A stretch of 64,000 bases of DNA, taken from assembly GCA_045862995.1 (NCBI GenBank), contig BTVX01000005.1, positions 91,972 to 155,971 of the forward strand. Reading direction: 5' to 3'. Positions 15,951-22,355 of this stretch are shown one piece after another. The stretch is from UBA2387 sp019454665. Lineage in GTDB: Bacteria; Armatimonadota; Fimbriimonadia; Fimbriimonadales; Fimbriimonadaceae. Positions within the stretch are counted from its first letter, which is position 1, and the number at the start of each line of letters is the position of its first letter. Below the pieces are notes generated by a model. The model had not been told where the DNA came from, did no database searches, and saw only the letters and a program-made list of their open reading frames with translations. The translations under genes and the position numbers were made by a program.

Positions 15951-17222
15951 ATGCCCGAATACGTTGCTCCCGAGGAGGCGGTCTCCACGATCAAAAGTGG
16001 GGACCGCGTTTACGTTCACGGGATGGCCGCCGCACCCCAGACCCTGATCAACGCGCTCGTGAGCCGCGCAGACGAACTGAGGGACGTGGAGATCGTTCAC
16101 CTGCACACCGAGTGCGATGCCGTCTATGCCAGGCCCGAGTTCGCAGGCAGTTTCTTCGTCAACAACCTGTTCATCGGGGCGAACGTCCGCGGGGCGGTCG
16201 CCGACGGCAGAGCCGACTACGTGCCCGTCTTCCTCAGCGAAGTGCCCCTGCTCTTCCGGCGGAAGGTCCTCCCCATTGACGTGGCGCTCATCCAGGTTTC
16301 GCCGCCCGACCGGCACGGCTTCTGCTCCCTCGGAGTCTCCGTGGATGCCACGCTGGCCGCCGTCGAATCTGCAAAGACGGTCGTCGCGCAAGTCAACGAG
16401 CACATGCCGCGCACGCACGGCGACGGCAATCTGCACTATTCCCGCTTTGCTCAGATGGTCTGGCACAGCAGCCCGCTTCCCGAACACACGGTGGGTATCC
16501 CGACCGACGTGGAACTCGCGATCGGCAACCAAGCGGCCGCACTGATCGAAGACGGCGCAACGCTCCAGATGGGCATCGGCGCGATCCCGAACGCCGTGCT
16601 CGCTTCCCTCAAAGGCCACCGAAGGCTCGGCATCCACACCGAGATGTTCTCGGACGGCGTGGTTGATCTGGTCGAGAGCGGCGCGATCACGGGCGAAGAG
16701 AAGACGATCCACCGACGCCGCATCGTTGCCGGCTTCGTCATGGGCTCCAAGCGCCTCTACGACTTCGTGGACGACAACCCCGACGTGGCCATGCTCGACA
16801 TCGGCTTTGTGAACGACACGGCCGTCATCCGCAAACTGCCCAAGATGACGGCGATCAACAGCGCCATCGAGATAGACTTGACCGGCCAGGTGTGCGCGGA
16901 CTCCATTGGCACACGGCTGTACTCGGGCGTCGGCGGCCAAATGGACTTCGTGCGCGGCGCCTCGCTTTCCCCGGGCGGCAAGCCCATCTTTGCGTTGCCC
17001 TCGCGGACGGCGAAGGGCGTCTCGCGTCTCGTCCCGATCCTCAAGCCGGGCGCTGGCGTCGTCACGACGCGGGCCCACGTCCACTACGTGGTGACCGAGT
17101 ACGGGGTCGCCGACCTTTACGGCAAGAACCTCCGTCAGCGGGCAAGCGCGCTCATCAGCATCGCCCACCCCGAAGACCGAGAAGAACTGGAGAAAGCGGC
17201 GTTCGAGCGGTTCAAGCGCTGA
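15951..17222 (+). CDS. Acetyl-CoA hydrolase/transferase family protein
   Basis: A 423-residue class I CoA-transferase of the Cat1/4-hydroxybutyrate CoA-transferase type, moving CoA between acyl-CoA and a carboxylate. The N-terminal half has SGDRVYVHGMAAAPQTLI and the CoA-binding QVSPPDRHGFCSLG. The catalytic glutamate is Glu231 in HTEMFSDG, and QMGIGAIPNAVL precedes it. The C-terminal half has GVGGQMDFVRGA and YVVTEYGVADLYGKNLRQRA, both diagnostic. Length is normal. No signal peptide. Start ATG with a weak purine stretch (AAGG) about 10 nt upstream. It is the first gene rightward from the divergent promoter region with the halogenase-like gene. Confidence 0.93.
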   Translation: MPEYVAPEEAVSTIKSGDRVYVHGMAAAPQTLINALVSRADELRDVEIVHLHTECDAVYARPEFAGSFFVNNLFIGANVRGAVADGRADYVPVFLSEVPLLFRRKVLPIDVALIQVSPPDRHGFCSLGVSVDATLAAVESAKTVVAQVNEHMPRTHGDGNLHYSRFAQMVWHSSPLPEHTVGIPTDVELAIGNQAAALIEDGATLQMGIGAIPNAVLASLKGHRRLGIHTEMFSDGVVDLVESGAITGEEKTIHRRRIVAGFVMGSKRLYDFVDDNPDVAMLDIGFVNDTAVIRKLPKMTAINSAIEIDLTGQVCADSIGTRLYSGVGGQMDFVRGASLSPGGKPIFALPSRTAKGVSRLVPILKPGAGVVTTRAHVHYVVTEYGVADLYGKNLRQRASALISIAHPEDREELEKAAFERFKR

Positions 17223-17251
17223 AAGACCCCCGCTCCAGGTTCGCCAGCGGC

Positions 17252-17257
17252 TACAAT
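17252..17257 (+). promoter_or_regulatory. -10 box TACAAT of smpB
   Basis: TACAAT, then 11 nt, then the smpB ATG at 17269. A transcript starting about 7 nt after the box would carry a leader of about 4 nt and no Shine-Dalgarno. Confidence 0.5.
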
Positions 17258-17268
17258 GAGCCCCCGCG

Positions 17269-17742
17269 ATGGCGAAGAAAGACCAACCCTCGGGCCCGGC
17301 CACCATCCACAACCGGAAAGCCCGCCACGACTACGAGATCCTCGACACCGTCGAGGCCGGTCTCGTGCTCGTGGGTTCCGAGGTCAAGAGCCTGTTCGCC
17401 GGCAAGGCCAACCTGACGGACGCCTACTGCAAGATAGACAACGGCGAGCTGTGGGTGGTGAACCTGGACATCACGACCTACGACAAGGCGACGACCTACG
17501 CCCCCGACCCTCGGCGCACGCGCAAACTCCTGATGCACCGCAAGGAGATTGACCTGCTGCACCGCAAGAGCCAAGAGAAGGGCCTCACGATGATCCCGCT
17601 CAAGATCTACTTCAAAAACGGCAGGGCGAAGATCGAGGTGGGTCTGGCACGGGGCCGGAAGCAGTACGACAAACGCGACGCGCTCGCCAAGAAGGACCAG
17701 AAACGCGAAATGGACCGCCTGCGTTCGCGGCGCGACTTCTGA
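17269..17742 (+). CDS. smpB: SsrA-binding protein SmpB
   Basis: A 157-residue RNA-binding protein that delivers tmRNA to stalled ribosomes. The sequence is recognisable throughout: IHNRKARHDYEILDTVEAGL, VLVGSEVKSLFAGKANLTDAY, RRTRKLLMHRKEIDLLHRKS, MIPLKIYFKNGRAKIEVGLA and the basic tail KRDALAKKDQKREMDRLR that lies in the mRNA channel. Length is typical (about 155). The tmRNA partner is in the same window at 51104-51455. tRNA-Ser follows on the opposite strand 11 bases after the stop codon. Confidence 0.98.
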   Translation: MAKKDQPSGPATIHNRKARHDYEILDTVEAGLVLVGSEVKSLFAGKANLTDAYCKIDNGELWVVNLDITTYDKATTYAPDPRRTRKLLMHRKEIDLLHRKSQEKGLTMIPLKIYFKNGRAKIEVGLARGRKQYDKRDALAKKDQKREMDRLRSRRDF

Positions 17743-17753
17743 ACGGGAGTTTC

Positions 17754-17845
17754 TGGCGGAGCGGGTGGGATTCGAACCCACGACCCGGCTTTCACCGAGT
17801 ACGCGATTTCCAGTCGCGCTCCTTCGACCACTCGGACACCACTCC
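17754..17845 (-). tRNA. tRNA-Ser(GGA)
   Basis: A 92-nt class II tRNA including encoded CCA. The acceptor stem pairs GGAGTGG with CCGCTCC (one G-T wobble). The anticodon loop reads CTGGAAA, giving GGA. A long variable arm follows (about TACTCGGTGAAAGCCGGGT), as expected for serine. The T loop is GGTTCGAATCC. A CATAAT box (17863-17858) lies 12 nt before the 5' end. Nothing else is recognisable in 17864-17996. Confidence 0.96.
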
Positions 17846-17996
17846 GCGACAGGCACCATTATGCCCGAATCGGCTTGCCCGCCACGGGGCGGCCCGGGTC
17901 CCAAACCGGCCAAGTCGCGGAATTCCCCTGCCCCGGAGCCGAAGGCCGGGGTGGTCCCGTTAGGTCCGCGACGCCCTGAGGTTCGGCCGGCGCCGG

Positions 17997-18710
17997 TCAC
18001 CGCTCCAGGCCGAAAAGAGCGTCCGCGGCAAGAACGCTCTCCGTCTCGCCTTCGTGCGAGGCGATGAGTTCCCCGTCGGAACCGATGCCGATGGCGACGA
18101 GGACGCGACCCTGCCCATCGCGGTACTTCTTGCCGGGCGTGGCATCGAACAACCCCCAAACGGGGGCCAGCGCCGCCCAGGAGTCGGGCTCGGGCAGCCT
18201 CGCCAAGTGCTCCAGAATCGTCCCGGCCAGTTCCTCGGCAGAAGGTGCGACGCCCCGCTCGGCCTCCAGGCTCGTCACCGCTCGCTCCAAGCCCTCCGGA
18301 AACTCGATCGGGCGCAGGTTGATCCCCACTCCCACGATGGCCACCCGCCGACGGTCGGGGTCTTCGACCACCTCGGTGAGGATGCCGCCGAGTTTCTTGC
18401 CGCGAAGCGAAAGGTCGTTCGGCCAGCGCAACTGCGCCCGAGTCGCGCCGGCGACCGCGACCGCGACCGCCATGCCGATCAGCCACGGCTTCGGGTGGTC
18501 GGCGAAGTTGCCGAACACGAGCGACATCGTCAGCGACCGACCTGGAGCGCTGACCCACTGGCGGGTGAACCGTCCCCGACCCGCCGTCTGGTTGTCTGCC
18601 AGCACGATGCCCACGGGCTCGCGGTTGGCAAGCAGACGCTGCGCTTCGGCTTGGGTGGAATCCACCTCTGCCCGATGCACCCAGGGACCGAATTCGAGGG
18701 GACTTCTCAT
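17997..18710 (-). CDS. birA: Biotin--[acetyl-CoA-carboxylase] ligase, catalytic-only type
   Basis: A 237-residue ligase that adenylates biotin and attaches it to the carboxylase carrier protein. The motifs are VDSTQAEAQRLL, the biotinyl-AMP loop QTAGRGRFTRQWVS, RWPNDLSLRGKKLGGIL and VGVGINLRP, followed by the small C-terminal SH3-like domain. The N-terminal DNA-binding domain of BirA regulators is absent, so it is the non-repressor (group I) form. Its ATG overlaps the nadC stop in an ATGA quadruplet, so it is the last gene of the unknown-nadC-birA operon. Confidence 0.95.
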   Translation of the reverse strand: MRSPLEFGPWVHRAEVDSTQAEAQRLLANREPVGIVLADNQTAGRGRFTRQWVSAPGRSLTMSLVFGNFADHPKPWLIGMAVAVAVAGATRAQLRWPNDLSLRGKKLGGILTEVVEDPDRRRVAIVGVGINLRPIEFPEGLERAVTSLEAERGVAPSAEELAGTILEHLARLPEPDSWAALAPVWGLFDATPGKKYRDGQGRVLVAIGIGSDGELIASHEGETESVLAADALFGLER

Positions 18711-19540
18711 GCGAACTCCAGATGCAAAGCCAGCGGTCGCGAAGCCATCGTGGTCGCGCTGGTTGAAACGTAATGGACTCCCGTCGCCCCGATCTCGGCG
18801 AGGTTGTCCAACGTGACGCCGCCGCTGGCCTCAAGAGGGATGCGGTCGCCCAAGCGCTCGACCACGGCCCGGAGTCGCTCCGGCGTCATGTTGTCGAGGA
18901 GCAGCACGTCGGCCCCTGCCCCATGGGCTGCGATCGCCTCTTCGAGCGTGGCGCATTCGACCTCGATCTTGGTCATGGGTGAAACGTTGGCGCGGACGGT
19001 GGCGACGGCGGCGGCCACATCGCCCACGGCGCGAATGTGGTTGTCCTTGAGCATGGCGGCATCGTACAGGCCCATCCGGTGGTTCATGCCGCCGCCACAC
19101 CGAACGGCGTACTTGGCCAGGCTCCGCAAGCCGGGGACGGTCTTGCGCGTGTCGAGCAGCCTCGCGCCCGTGCCCTGCAAGGCGCGGACGTACGTGCGGG
19201 TGGTGGAGGCGATGCCCGAAAGGTGCATCAGGAAGTTCAAGGCCGTCCGCTCGCGGGCGACCACAAGGGCGGGCGAGCCGATTCCCTTGAGCACCACGGT
19301 TCCCGGGCCAACCGAGTCTCCGTCCTTCACCAGCGCCACGCAGTCGCCAGCCGCCGAAAGCAGACTGCGGGCGATCTCGACCCCGCAGACCACGCCTTCG
19401 CCCTGGGCTTCGATGAACCACTCGGCGCGTTCGGTGGGCAAGCAAATTGCCGTCAGATCGCCTGTGCCGAGGTCCTCGGCCAAGGCGCGCGCGACGATGG
19501 GTTGCCAGTCTTCGGGAATGGGGGGCTTCCAGGCGGTCAC
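18707..19540 (-). CDS. nadC: Nicotinate-nucleotide diphosphorylase (carboxylating)
   Basis: A 277-residue quinolinate phosphoribosyltransferase, the step that makes nicotinate mononucleotide in de novo NAD synthesis. Expected motifs are all present: EDLGTGDLTA, ERTALNFLMHLSGIAT-like segment, LLDTRKTVPGLR, KYAVRCGGGMNHRMGLYDAAMLKDNHI, and EVECATLEEA with LLLDNMTPE near the end. GVTLDNLAEIGATGVHYVS closes the barrel. The start is GTG at 19540, overlapping the preceding gene's stop as GTGA; the 3' end overlaps birA as ATGA. Translational coupling is likely. No nadA or nadB is in the window. Confidence 0.97.
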   Translation of the reverse strand: MTAWKPPIPEDWQPIVARALAEDLGTGDLTAICLPTERAEWFIEAQGEGVVCGVEIARSLLSAAGDCVALVKDGDSVGPGTVVLKGIGSPALVVARERTALNFLMHLSGIASTTRTYVRALQGTGARLLDTRKTVPGLRSLAKYAVRCGGGMNHRMGLYDAAMLKDNHIRAVGDVAAAVATVRANVSPMTKIEVECATLEEAIAAHGAGADVLLLDNMTPERLRAVVERLGDRIPLEASGGVTLDNLAEIGATGVHYVSTSATTMASRPLALHLEFA

Positions 19541-20022
19541 TCGGATTCGATGTTTACCCGACAGCGCGCGCTCAACTCGTCCGGCAGGAGATCGAACGGC
19601 ACGTCAATACCGTTGCGGTTCCAACCGATGGGAACGCGTACACGCCCCACCGAGATGTAGGCGGGCGGAGCGATTTTGATCGAGCCATCCGCCAACTCGA
19701 GGTCCACACGGTCGCCTCGCGAGACCATGCGCTGGATATCCCTGTAAGCGACGACCCGGGTCTTGGCGCCACCGACGATCTCCAGGTAGTCGTCGTGAAG
19801 CACGTACTCGACCGTGGTCGAATGGGCGTGCAGCGCATGGGCGATGGCGGATTTTCCCGCCCCCATGATCGCACCGGCGGCATCGCGAACGCTTCGCTTG
19901 AGGTCGGGCTCTTCCGAGCGGAAGACGGCCGCGCCCCTGCGTTGGGCGCCTCGGGCGGTCGTGCCCGAGCCCATCTCCAACCACCGGACGGCTTCGGCCG
20001 GGCGATAGCGAACGAGCGACAT
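19537..20022 (-). CDS. Unknown 161-residue protein heading the nadC-birA operon
   Basis: I do not recognise this protein. It is soluble, with no signal peptide. The N-terminal half is basic and helical (SVRDAAGAIMGAGKSAIAHA). The C-terminal half looks beta-rich: VEYVLHDDYLEIV, GAKTRVVAYRDIQRMV, DRVDLELADGSIKI, PPAYISVGRVRVPIGW, reminiscent of a PH-like or small barrel domain binding a ligand or another protein. It overlaps nadC by four bases. The ATG at 20031 lies inside the TATAAT box, so translation should start at 20022 (MSLVRYRP), 7 nt downstream. It may regulate or assist NAD or biotin metabolism, but only position suggests this. Confidence 0.75.
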   Translation of the reverse strand: MSLVRYRPAEAVRWLEMGSGTTARGAQRRGAAVFRSEEPDLKRSVRDAAGAIMGAGKSAIAHALHAHSTTVEYVLHDDYLEIVGGAKTRVVAYRDIQRMVSRGDRVDLELADGSIKIAPPAYISVGRVRVPIGWNRNGIDVPFDLLPDELSARCRVNIESE

Positions 20023-20029
20023 GCACGGC

Positions 20030-20035
20030 ATTATA
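20030..20035 (-). promoter_or_regulatory. Consensus -10 TATAAT, leaderless operon start
   Basis: A perfect TATAAT (20035-20030, minus strand), 7 nt, then ATG at 20022. It is the clearest example of the leaderless layout in the window. It drives the unknown-nadC-birA operon. Confidence 0.65.
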
Positions 20036-20135
20036 GGACGGCGCGCAGGCGCGGACCCCCCATAAGTCTCACCGCCCGCAGACGAATCTCGCGCAGACGG
20101 CGTAGACTATCCCAGCGCCCCTCGGGCCGAACATC

Positions 20136-20915
20136 ATGAAATCCCCCCTTGTGGACATCCAGAATTCGCAGGACTCGAGAAACATCCCCATCGACAAGGT
20201 GGGCGTACGCGGCGTCAAGTACCCCATCGCCGTGCTCGACCGGGCCAACGATCGGCAGCACACCATCGGCGACTTCACGCTCACGGTGAACCTGCCACAC
20301 CATTTCAAGGGCACCCACATGAGCCGGTTCCTCGAAGTGCTCAACGAGCACCAGGCCGAAGTGAGCGTCCACAGTCTCCCGGACATCCTGCGTGCCCTCA
20401 AGGAGCGGCTCGACGCCGAAAGCGCGCACATCGAAGTCATGTTTCCGTTCTTCATGGCCAAGCCGGCGCCGGTCACAGGGAAGGTGGGCATGATGCCGTT
20501 CGACTGCCGATTCATCGCCGAGGCAAACGGGAAGTTCGACCTGACGATGGAAGTCGTGGTGCCCGTCACCACGTTGTGCCCGTGTTCCAAGGAGATTTCG
20601 GATCGGGGCGCGCACAACCAACGCGGCTACGTGACTGCCCGCGTGAAGACCGAGGGCCACGTCTGGCTCGAGGAACTCATCGAGCTGATCGAGGGTGCGG
20701 CCTCGTGCGCGTTGTATCCGTTGCTCAAGCGTCCCGACGAGAAGTGGGTCACCGAGCGCGCGTTCGACAACCCCCGCTTCGTGGAGGACATGGTGCGCGA
20801 AGTGGCGTTGGCGTTCGATGCCGACCCGCGCATCCGGTCCTACGAGGTCGAGGTGGAGAACCACGAGTCCATCCACGCGCACAACGCCTACGCCTACCTG
20901 GCGCGGGAGCGCTGA
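20136..20915 (+). CDS. folE2: GTP cyclohydrolase I type 2 (FolE2)
   Basis: A 259-residue enzyme converting GTP to dihydroneopterin triphosphate for folate (and queuosine-type) synthesis, in the zinc-independent FolE2 family. Signatures are VDIQNSQDSRNIPIDKVGV at the start, EVVVPVTTLCPCSKEIS with the active-site Cys, GAHNQRGYV, and ENHESIHAHNAYA at the C-terminus. Length is typical. The canonical FolE is not in the window. The ATG sits about 24 nt after a TAGACT box, with no strong Shine-Dalgarno. The alkyltransferase-like gene follows one base after the stop, so the two are probably cotranscribed. Confidence 0.95.
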   Translation: MKSPLVDIQNSQDSRNIPIDKVGVRGVKYPIAVLDRANDRQHTIGDFTLTVNLPHHFKGTHMSRFLEVLNEHQAEVSVHSLPDILRALKERLDAESAHIEVMFPFFMAKPAPVTGKVGMMPFDCRFIAEANGKFDLTMEVVVPVTTLCPCSKEISDRGAHNQRGYVTARVKTEGHVWLEELIELIEGAASCALYPLLKRPDEKWVTERAFDNPRFVEDMVREVALAFDADPRIRSYEVEVENHESIHAHNAYAYLARER

Positions 20916-20916
20916 C

Positions 20917-21228
20917 GTGGCTTACGGCGAGCGGCGTCGGGAACTGTACGAACTCGTGGCCCGAATCCCGGCCGGGCGCGTGTGTTCGTACGGGCTGCTC
21001 GGCCGCTCCCTCTCGGGGCCGGTGAGCGGCGTGATCGTTGGGAAGTGGATGGCGTCCTGCCCGCCCGAGTTGCCCTGGTGGCGCGTCGTGGCGGCCAGTG
21101 GCGCTTTGGTCGTCGCCTCCCGCAGCCCGCATCTGGCGCACGAACAGCGGGAGCGTCTGGAGTCGGAGGGCGTCGCCTTCGACGGGGACGCGGTGCGCAT
21201 GGCCGCGTTCCTCTGGGTTCCAACCTAA
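20917..21228 (+). CDS. Alkyltransferase-like (MGMT-fold) protein with PWWRV
   Basis: A 103-residue protein matching the C-terminal DNA-binding domain of O6-alkylguanine-DNA alkyltransferases: ELYELVARIPAGRVCSYGLLG is the recognition-helix region and LPWWRVVAASGAL the active-site region. The alkyl-accepting Cys and following His of MGMT (PCHRV) are both Trp here; in known alkyltransferase-like proteins the Cys is usually Trp but the His is kept (PWHRV). It should therefore bind damaged DNA and flag it for excision repair rather than repair it directly. Start GTG at 20917, one base after the folE2 stop. Length fits ATL proteins (about 100-110). Confidence 0.88.
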   Translation: MAYGERRRELYELVARIPAGRVCSYGLLGRSLSGPVSGVIVGKWMASCPPELPWWRVVAASGALVVASRSPHLAHEQRERLESEGVAFDGDAVRMAAFLWVPT

Positions 21229-21235
21229 CGGGTGC

Positions 21236-21375
21236 CACGAGTTCCCAGCCCGGGCGTCCCTCGTTGGCCGGGGTGTTTCGTGGGCTGGAACTCGTGAATG
21301 TCCGGCGTCGCATCTTGGGTTCCGACCTGTCGAAACGTGGTGGGAGTTCTGGACTCAGTCCAGGTCGGGAACCCA
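21236..21375. other. Two large imperfect hairpins in a convergent intergenic gap
   Basis: 21229-21479 has no credible ORF. Hairpin 1 has arms 21236-21251 and 21282-21296 (CACGAGTT pairing AACTCGTG, then CCAGCCC pairing GGGCTGG, one bulged C). Hairpin 2 has arms 21316-21329 and 21361-21375 (TGGGTTCC pairing GGAACCCA, GACCTG pairing CAGGTC, one bulged G). Both loops are about 30 nt. They may be terminators, a small RNA, or a decayed palindromic repeat. GGGTGCCAC occurs here at 21230 and about 21411, and again near 28728. Confidence 0.5.
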
Positions 21376-21440
21376 TGCCACCCGGCTTCACCAAGGGGTG
21401 GGGTGCCACAAGCTCTGCTGCCAGCGATGGTCAAGAACAA

Positions 21441-21469
21441 CAAAACCCGCACGTTCTGTGCAGGTTTTG
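21441..21469 (-). terminator. Intrinsic terminator after tRNA-Thr
   Basis: CAAAACC and GGTTTTG flank GCAC/GTGC with one C-A mismatch, loop GTTCT. On the minus strand the stem starts 11 nt after the tRNA CCA end and is followed by a T-rich run (TTGTTCTT). Confidence 0.65.
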
Positions 21470-21479
21470 GCATCGAACT

Positions 21480-21554
21480 TGGAGCCGGCGACCGGATTCG
21501 AACCGGTGACCTGCTGTTTACGAAACAGCTGCTCTACCACTGAGCTACGCCGGC
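21480..21554 (-). tRNA. tRNA-Thr(CGT)
   Basis: 75 nt including encoded CCA. The acceptor stem GCCGGCG pairs fully with CGCCGGC. The D arm is GCTCAGTGGTAGAGC. The anticodon loop TTCGTAA gives CGT. The T arm is CCGGTTCGAATCCGG. A -10-like TACTAT (21567-21562) lies 7 nt upstream on the minus strand. Confidence 0.96.
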
Positions 21555-21602
21555 GGGCACGATAGTATGGCGTCTCGGCGACGCCAAGGGCAAGGGGCGG
21601 GG

Positions 21603-22208
21603 TCAGGAGAGGACCGATTTGCCCAGAACCGCGCCGTCCGGAGCCAGGTCGTAAACCAGCGGCACGCCCGTCTCCAGGTTCAACTCCAGCACTTCGGTCT
21701 CGCTCAGCCCGTCCAGCTTCATCACGATCGAGCGGTTCGAGTTTCCGTGCGCGACCACCAGCACGTCCTTCCCCTGCCGGATGTCGCCCAGGATACACCG
21801 CTCGAAGAACGGCACGGTGCGCGCGGCGGTGTCCTTGAGTGCCTCGCCTCCGGGGGGCGGGACGTCGTAGCTGCGCCGCCAGATCTTCACCTGCTCCTCG
21901 CCGAACTGACGCCTCATGTCGTCTTTGTTCAGGCCCTGCAGGTCGCCGTAGTGCCGCTCGTTCAGGGCTTGGTCGCGGATCACCGGCAAATCTACGCCCA
22001 TCTCGCCGAGCATGATGGCGAGCGTGTCTTGGGCTCGACGGAGGGCGCTCGTATAGGCAACGTCGAAGCGCATCCCCTTCAAGAGCGAACCGGCGCGGGC
22101 GGCCTCGGCCCTTCCCTGCGCGGTCAGAGGAACATCCACCCACCCGGTGAATCGGTTTTCGAGGTTCCAGAGCGATTGGCCGTGTCGGACCAGTACGAGG
22201 TTCGGCAT
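21603..22208 (-). CDS. gpmA: 2,3-bisphosphoglycerate-dependent phosphoglycerate mutase
   Basis: A 201-residue histidine-phosphatase-superfamily enzyme interconverting 3- and 2-phosphoglycerate in glycolysis. The phospho-His motif is VLVRHGQSLWN (His9), followed by ENRFTGWVDVPLTAQG, TSALRRAQDTL, the Glu in LNERHYGDLQGLNK, and the second His in VVAHGNSNRSIVMKL. It is slightly shorter than the E. coli enzyme (250), as in many bacteria. Three nearby in-frame ATGs exist. I choose 22208 because the protein then begins MPNLVLVRHG as homologues do, with a TACAAC box 8 nt before; 22214 is equally possible. Confidence 0.93.
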   Translation of the reverse strand: MPNLVLVRHGQSLWNLENRFTGWVDVPLTAQGRAEAARAGSLLKGMRFDVAYTSALRRAQDTLAIMLGEMGVDLPVIRDQALNERHYGDLQGLNKDDMRRQFGEEQVKIWRRSYDVPPPGGEALKDTAARTVPFFERCILGDIRQGKDVLVVAHGNSNRSIVMKLDGLSETEVLELNLETGVPLVYDLAPDGAVLGKSVLS

Positions 22209-22296
22209 CGGCATCGGTTGTACCCGAGTCCCTAACTCGTCCACGCTTCCGCGAGACGGTTCCGGCTGAGGACGGCGGCCCGCTGGCGCATACCAA

Positions 22297-22334
22297 AGAG
22301 GTCCCAGAGGCCGAATACGACCTATGGGACCTCT
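22297..22334 (-). terminator. Terminator of the groESL operon
   Basis: A perfect 10-bp inverted repeat, AGAGGTCCCA and TGGGACCTCT, with an 18-nt loop, 22 nt beyond the groEL stop codon and followed by TTT on the minus strand. The rest of the gap to gpmA (22209-22296) holds nothing recognisable. Confidence 0.75.
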
Positions 22335-22355
22335 GCGAACCGAGACTCGGAAGTC

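Noticed and set aside
17997..18710. BirA as biotin-operon repressor
   Set aside because: The N-terminal winged-helix domain is missing; the protein starts directly at the catalytic fold.
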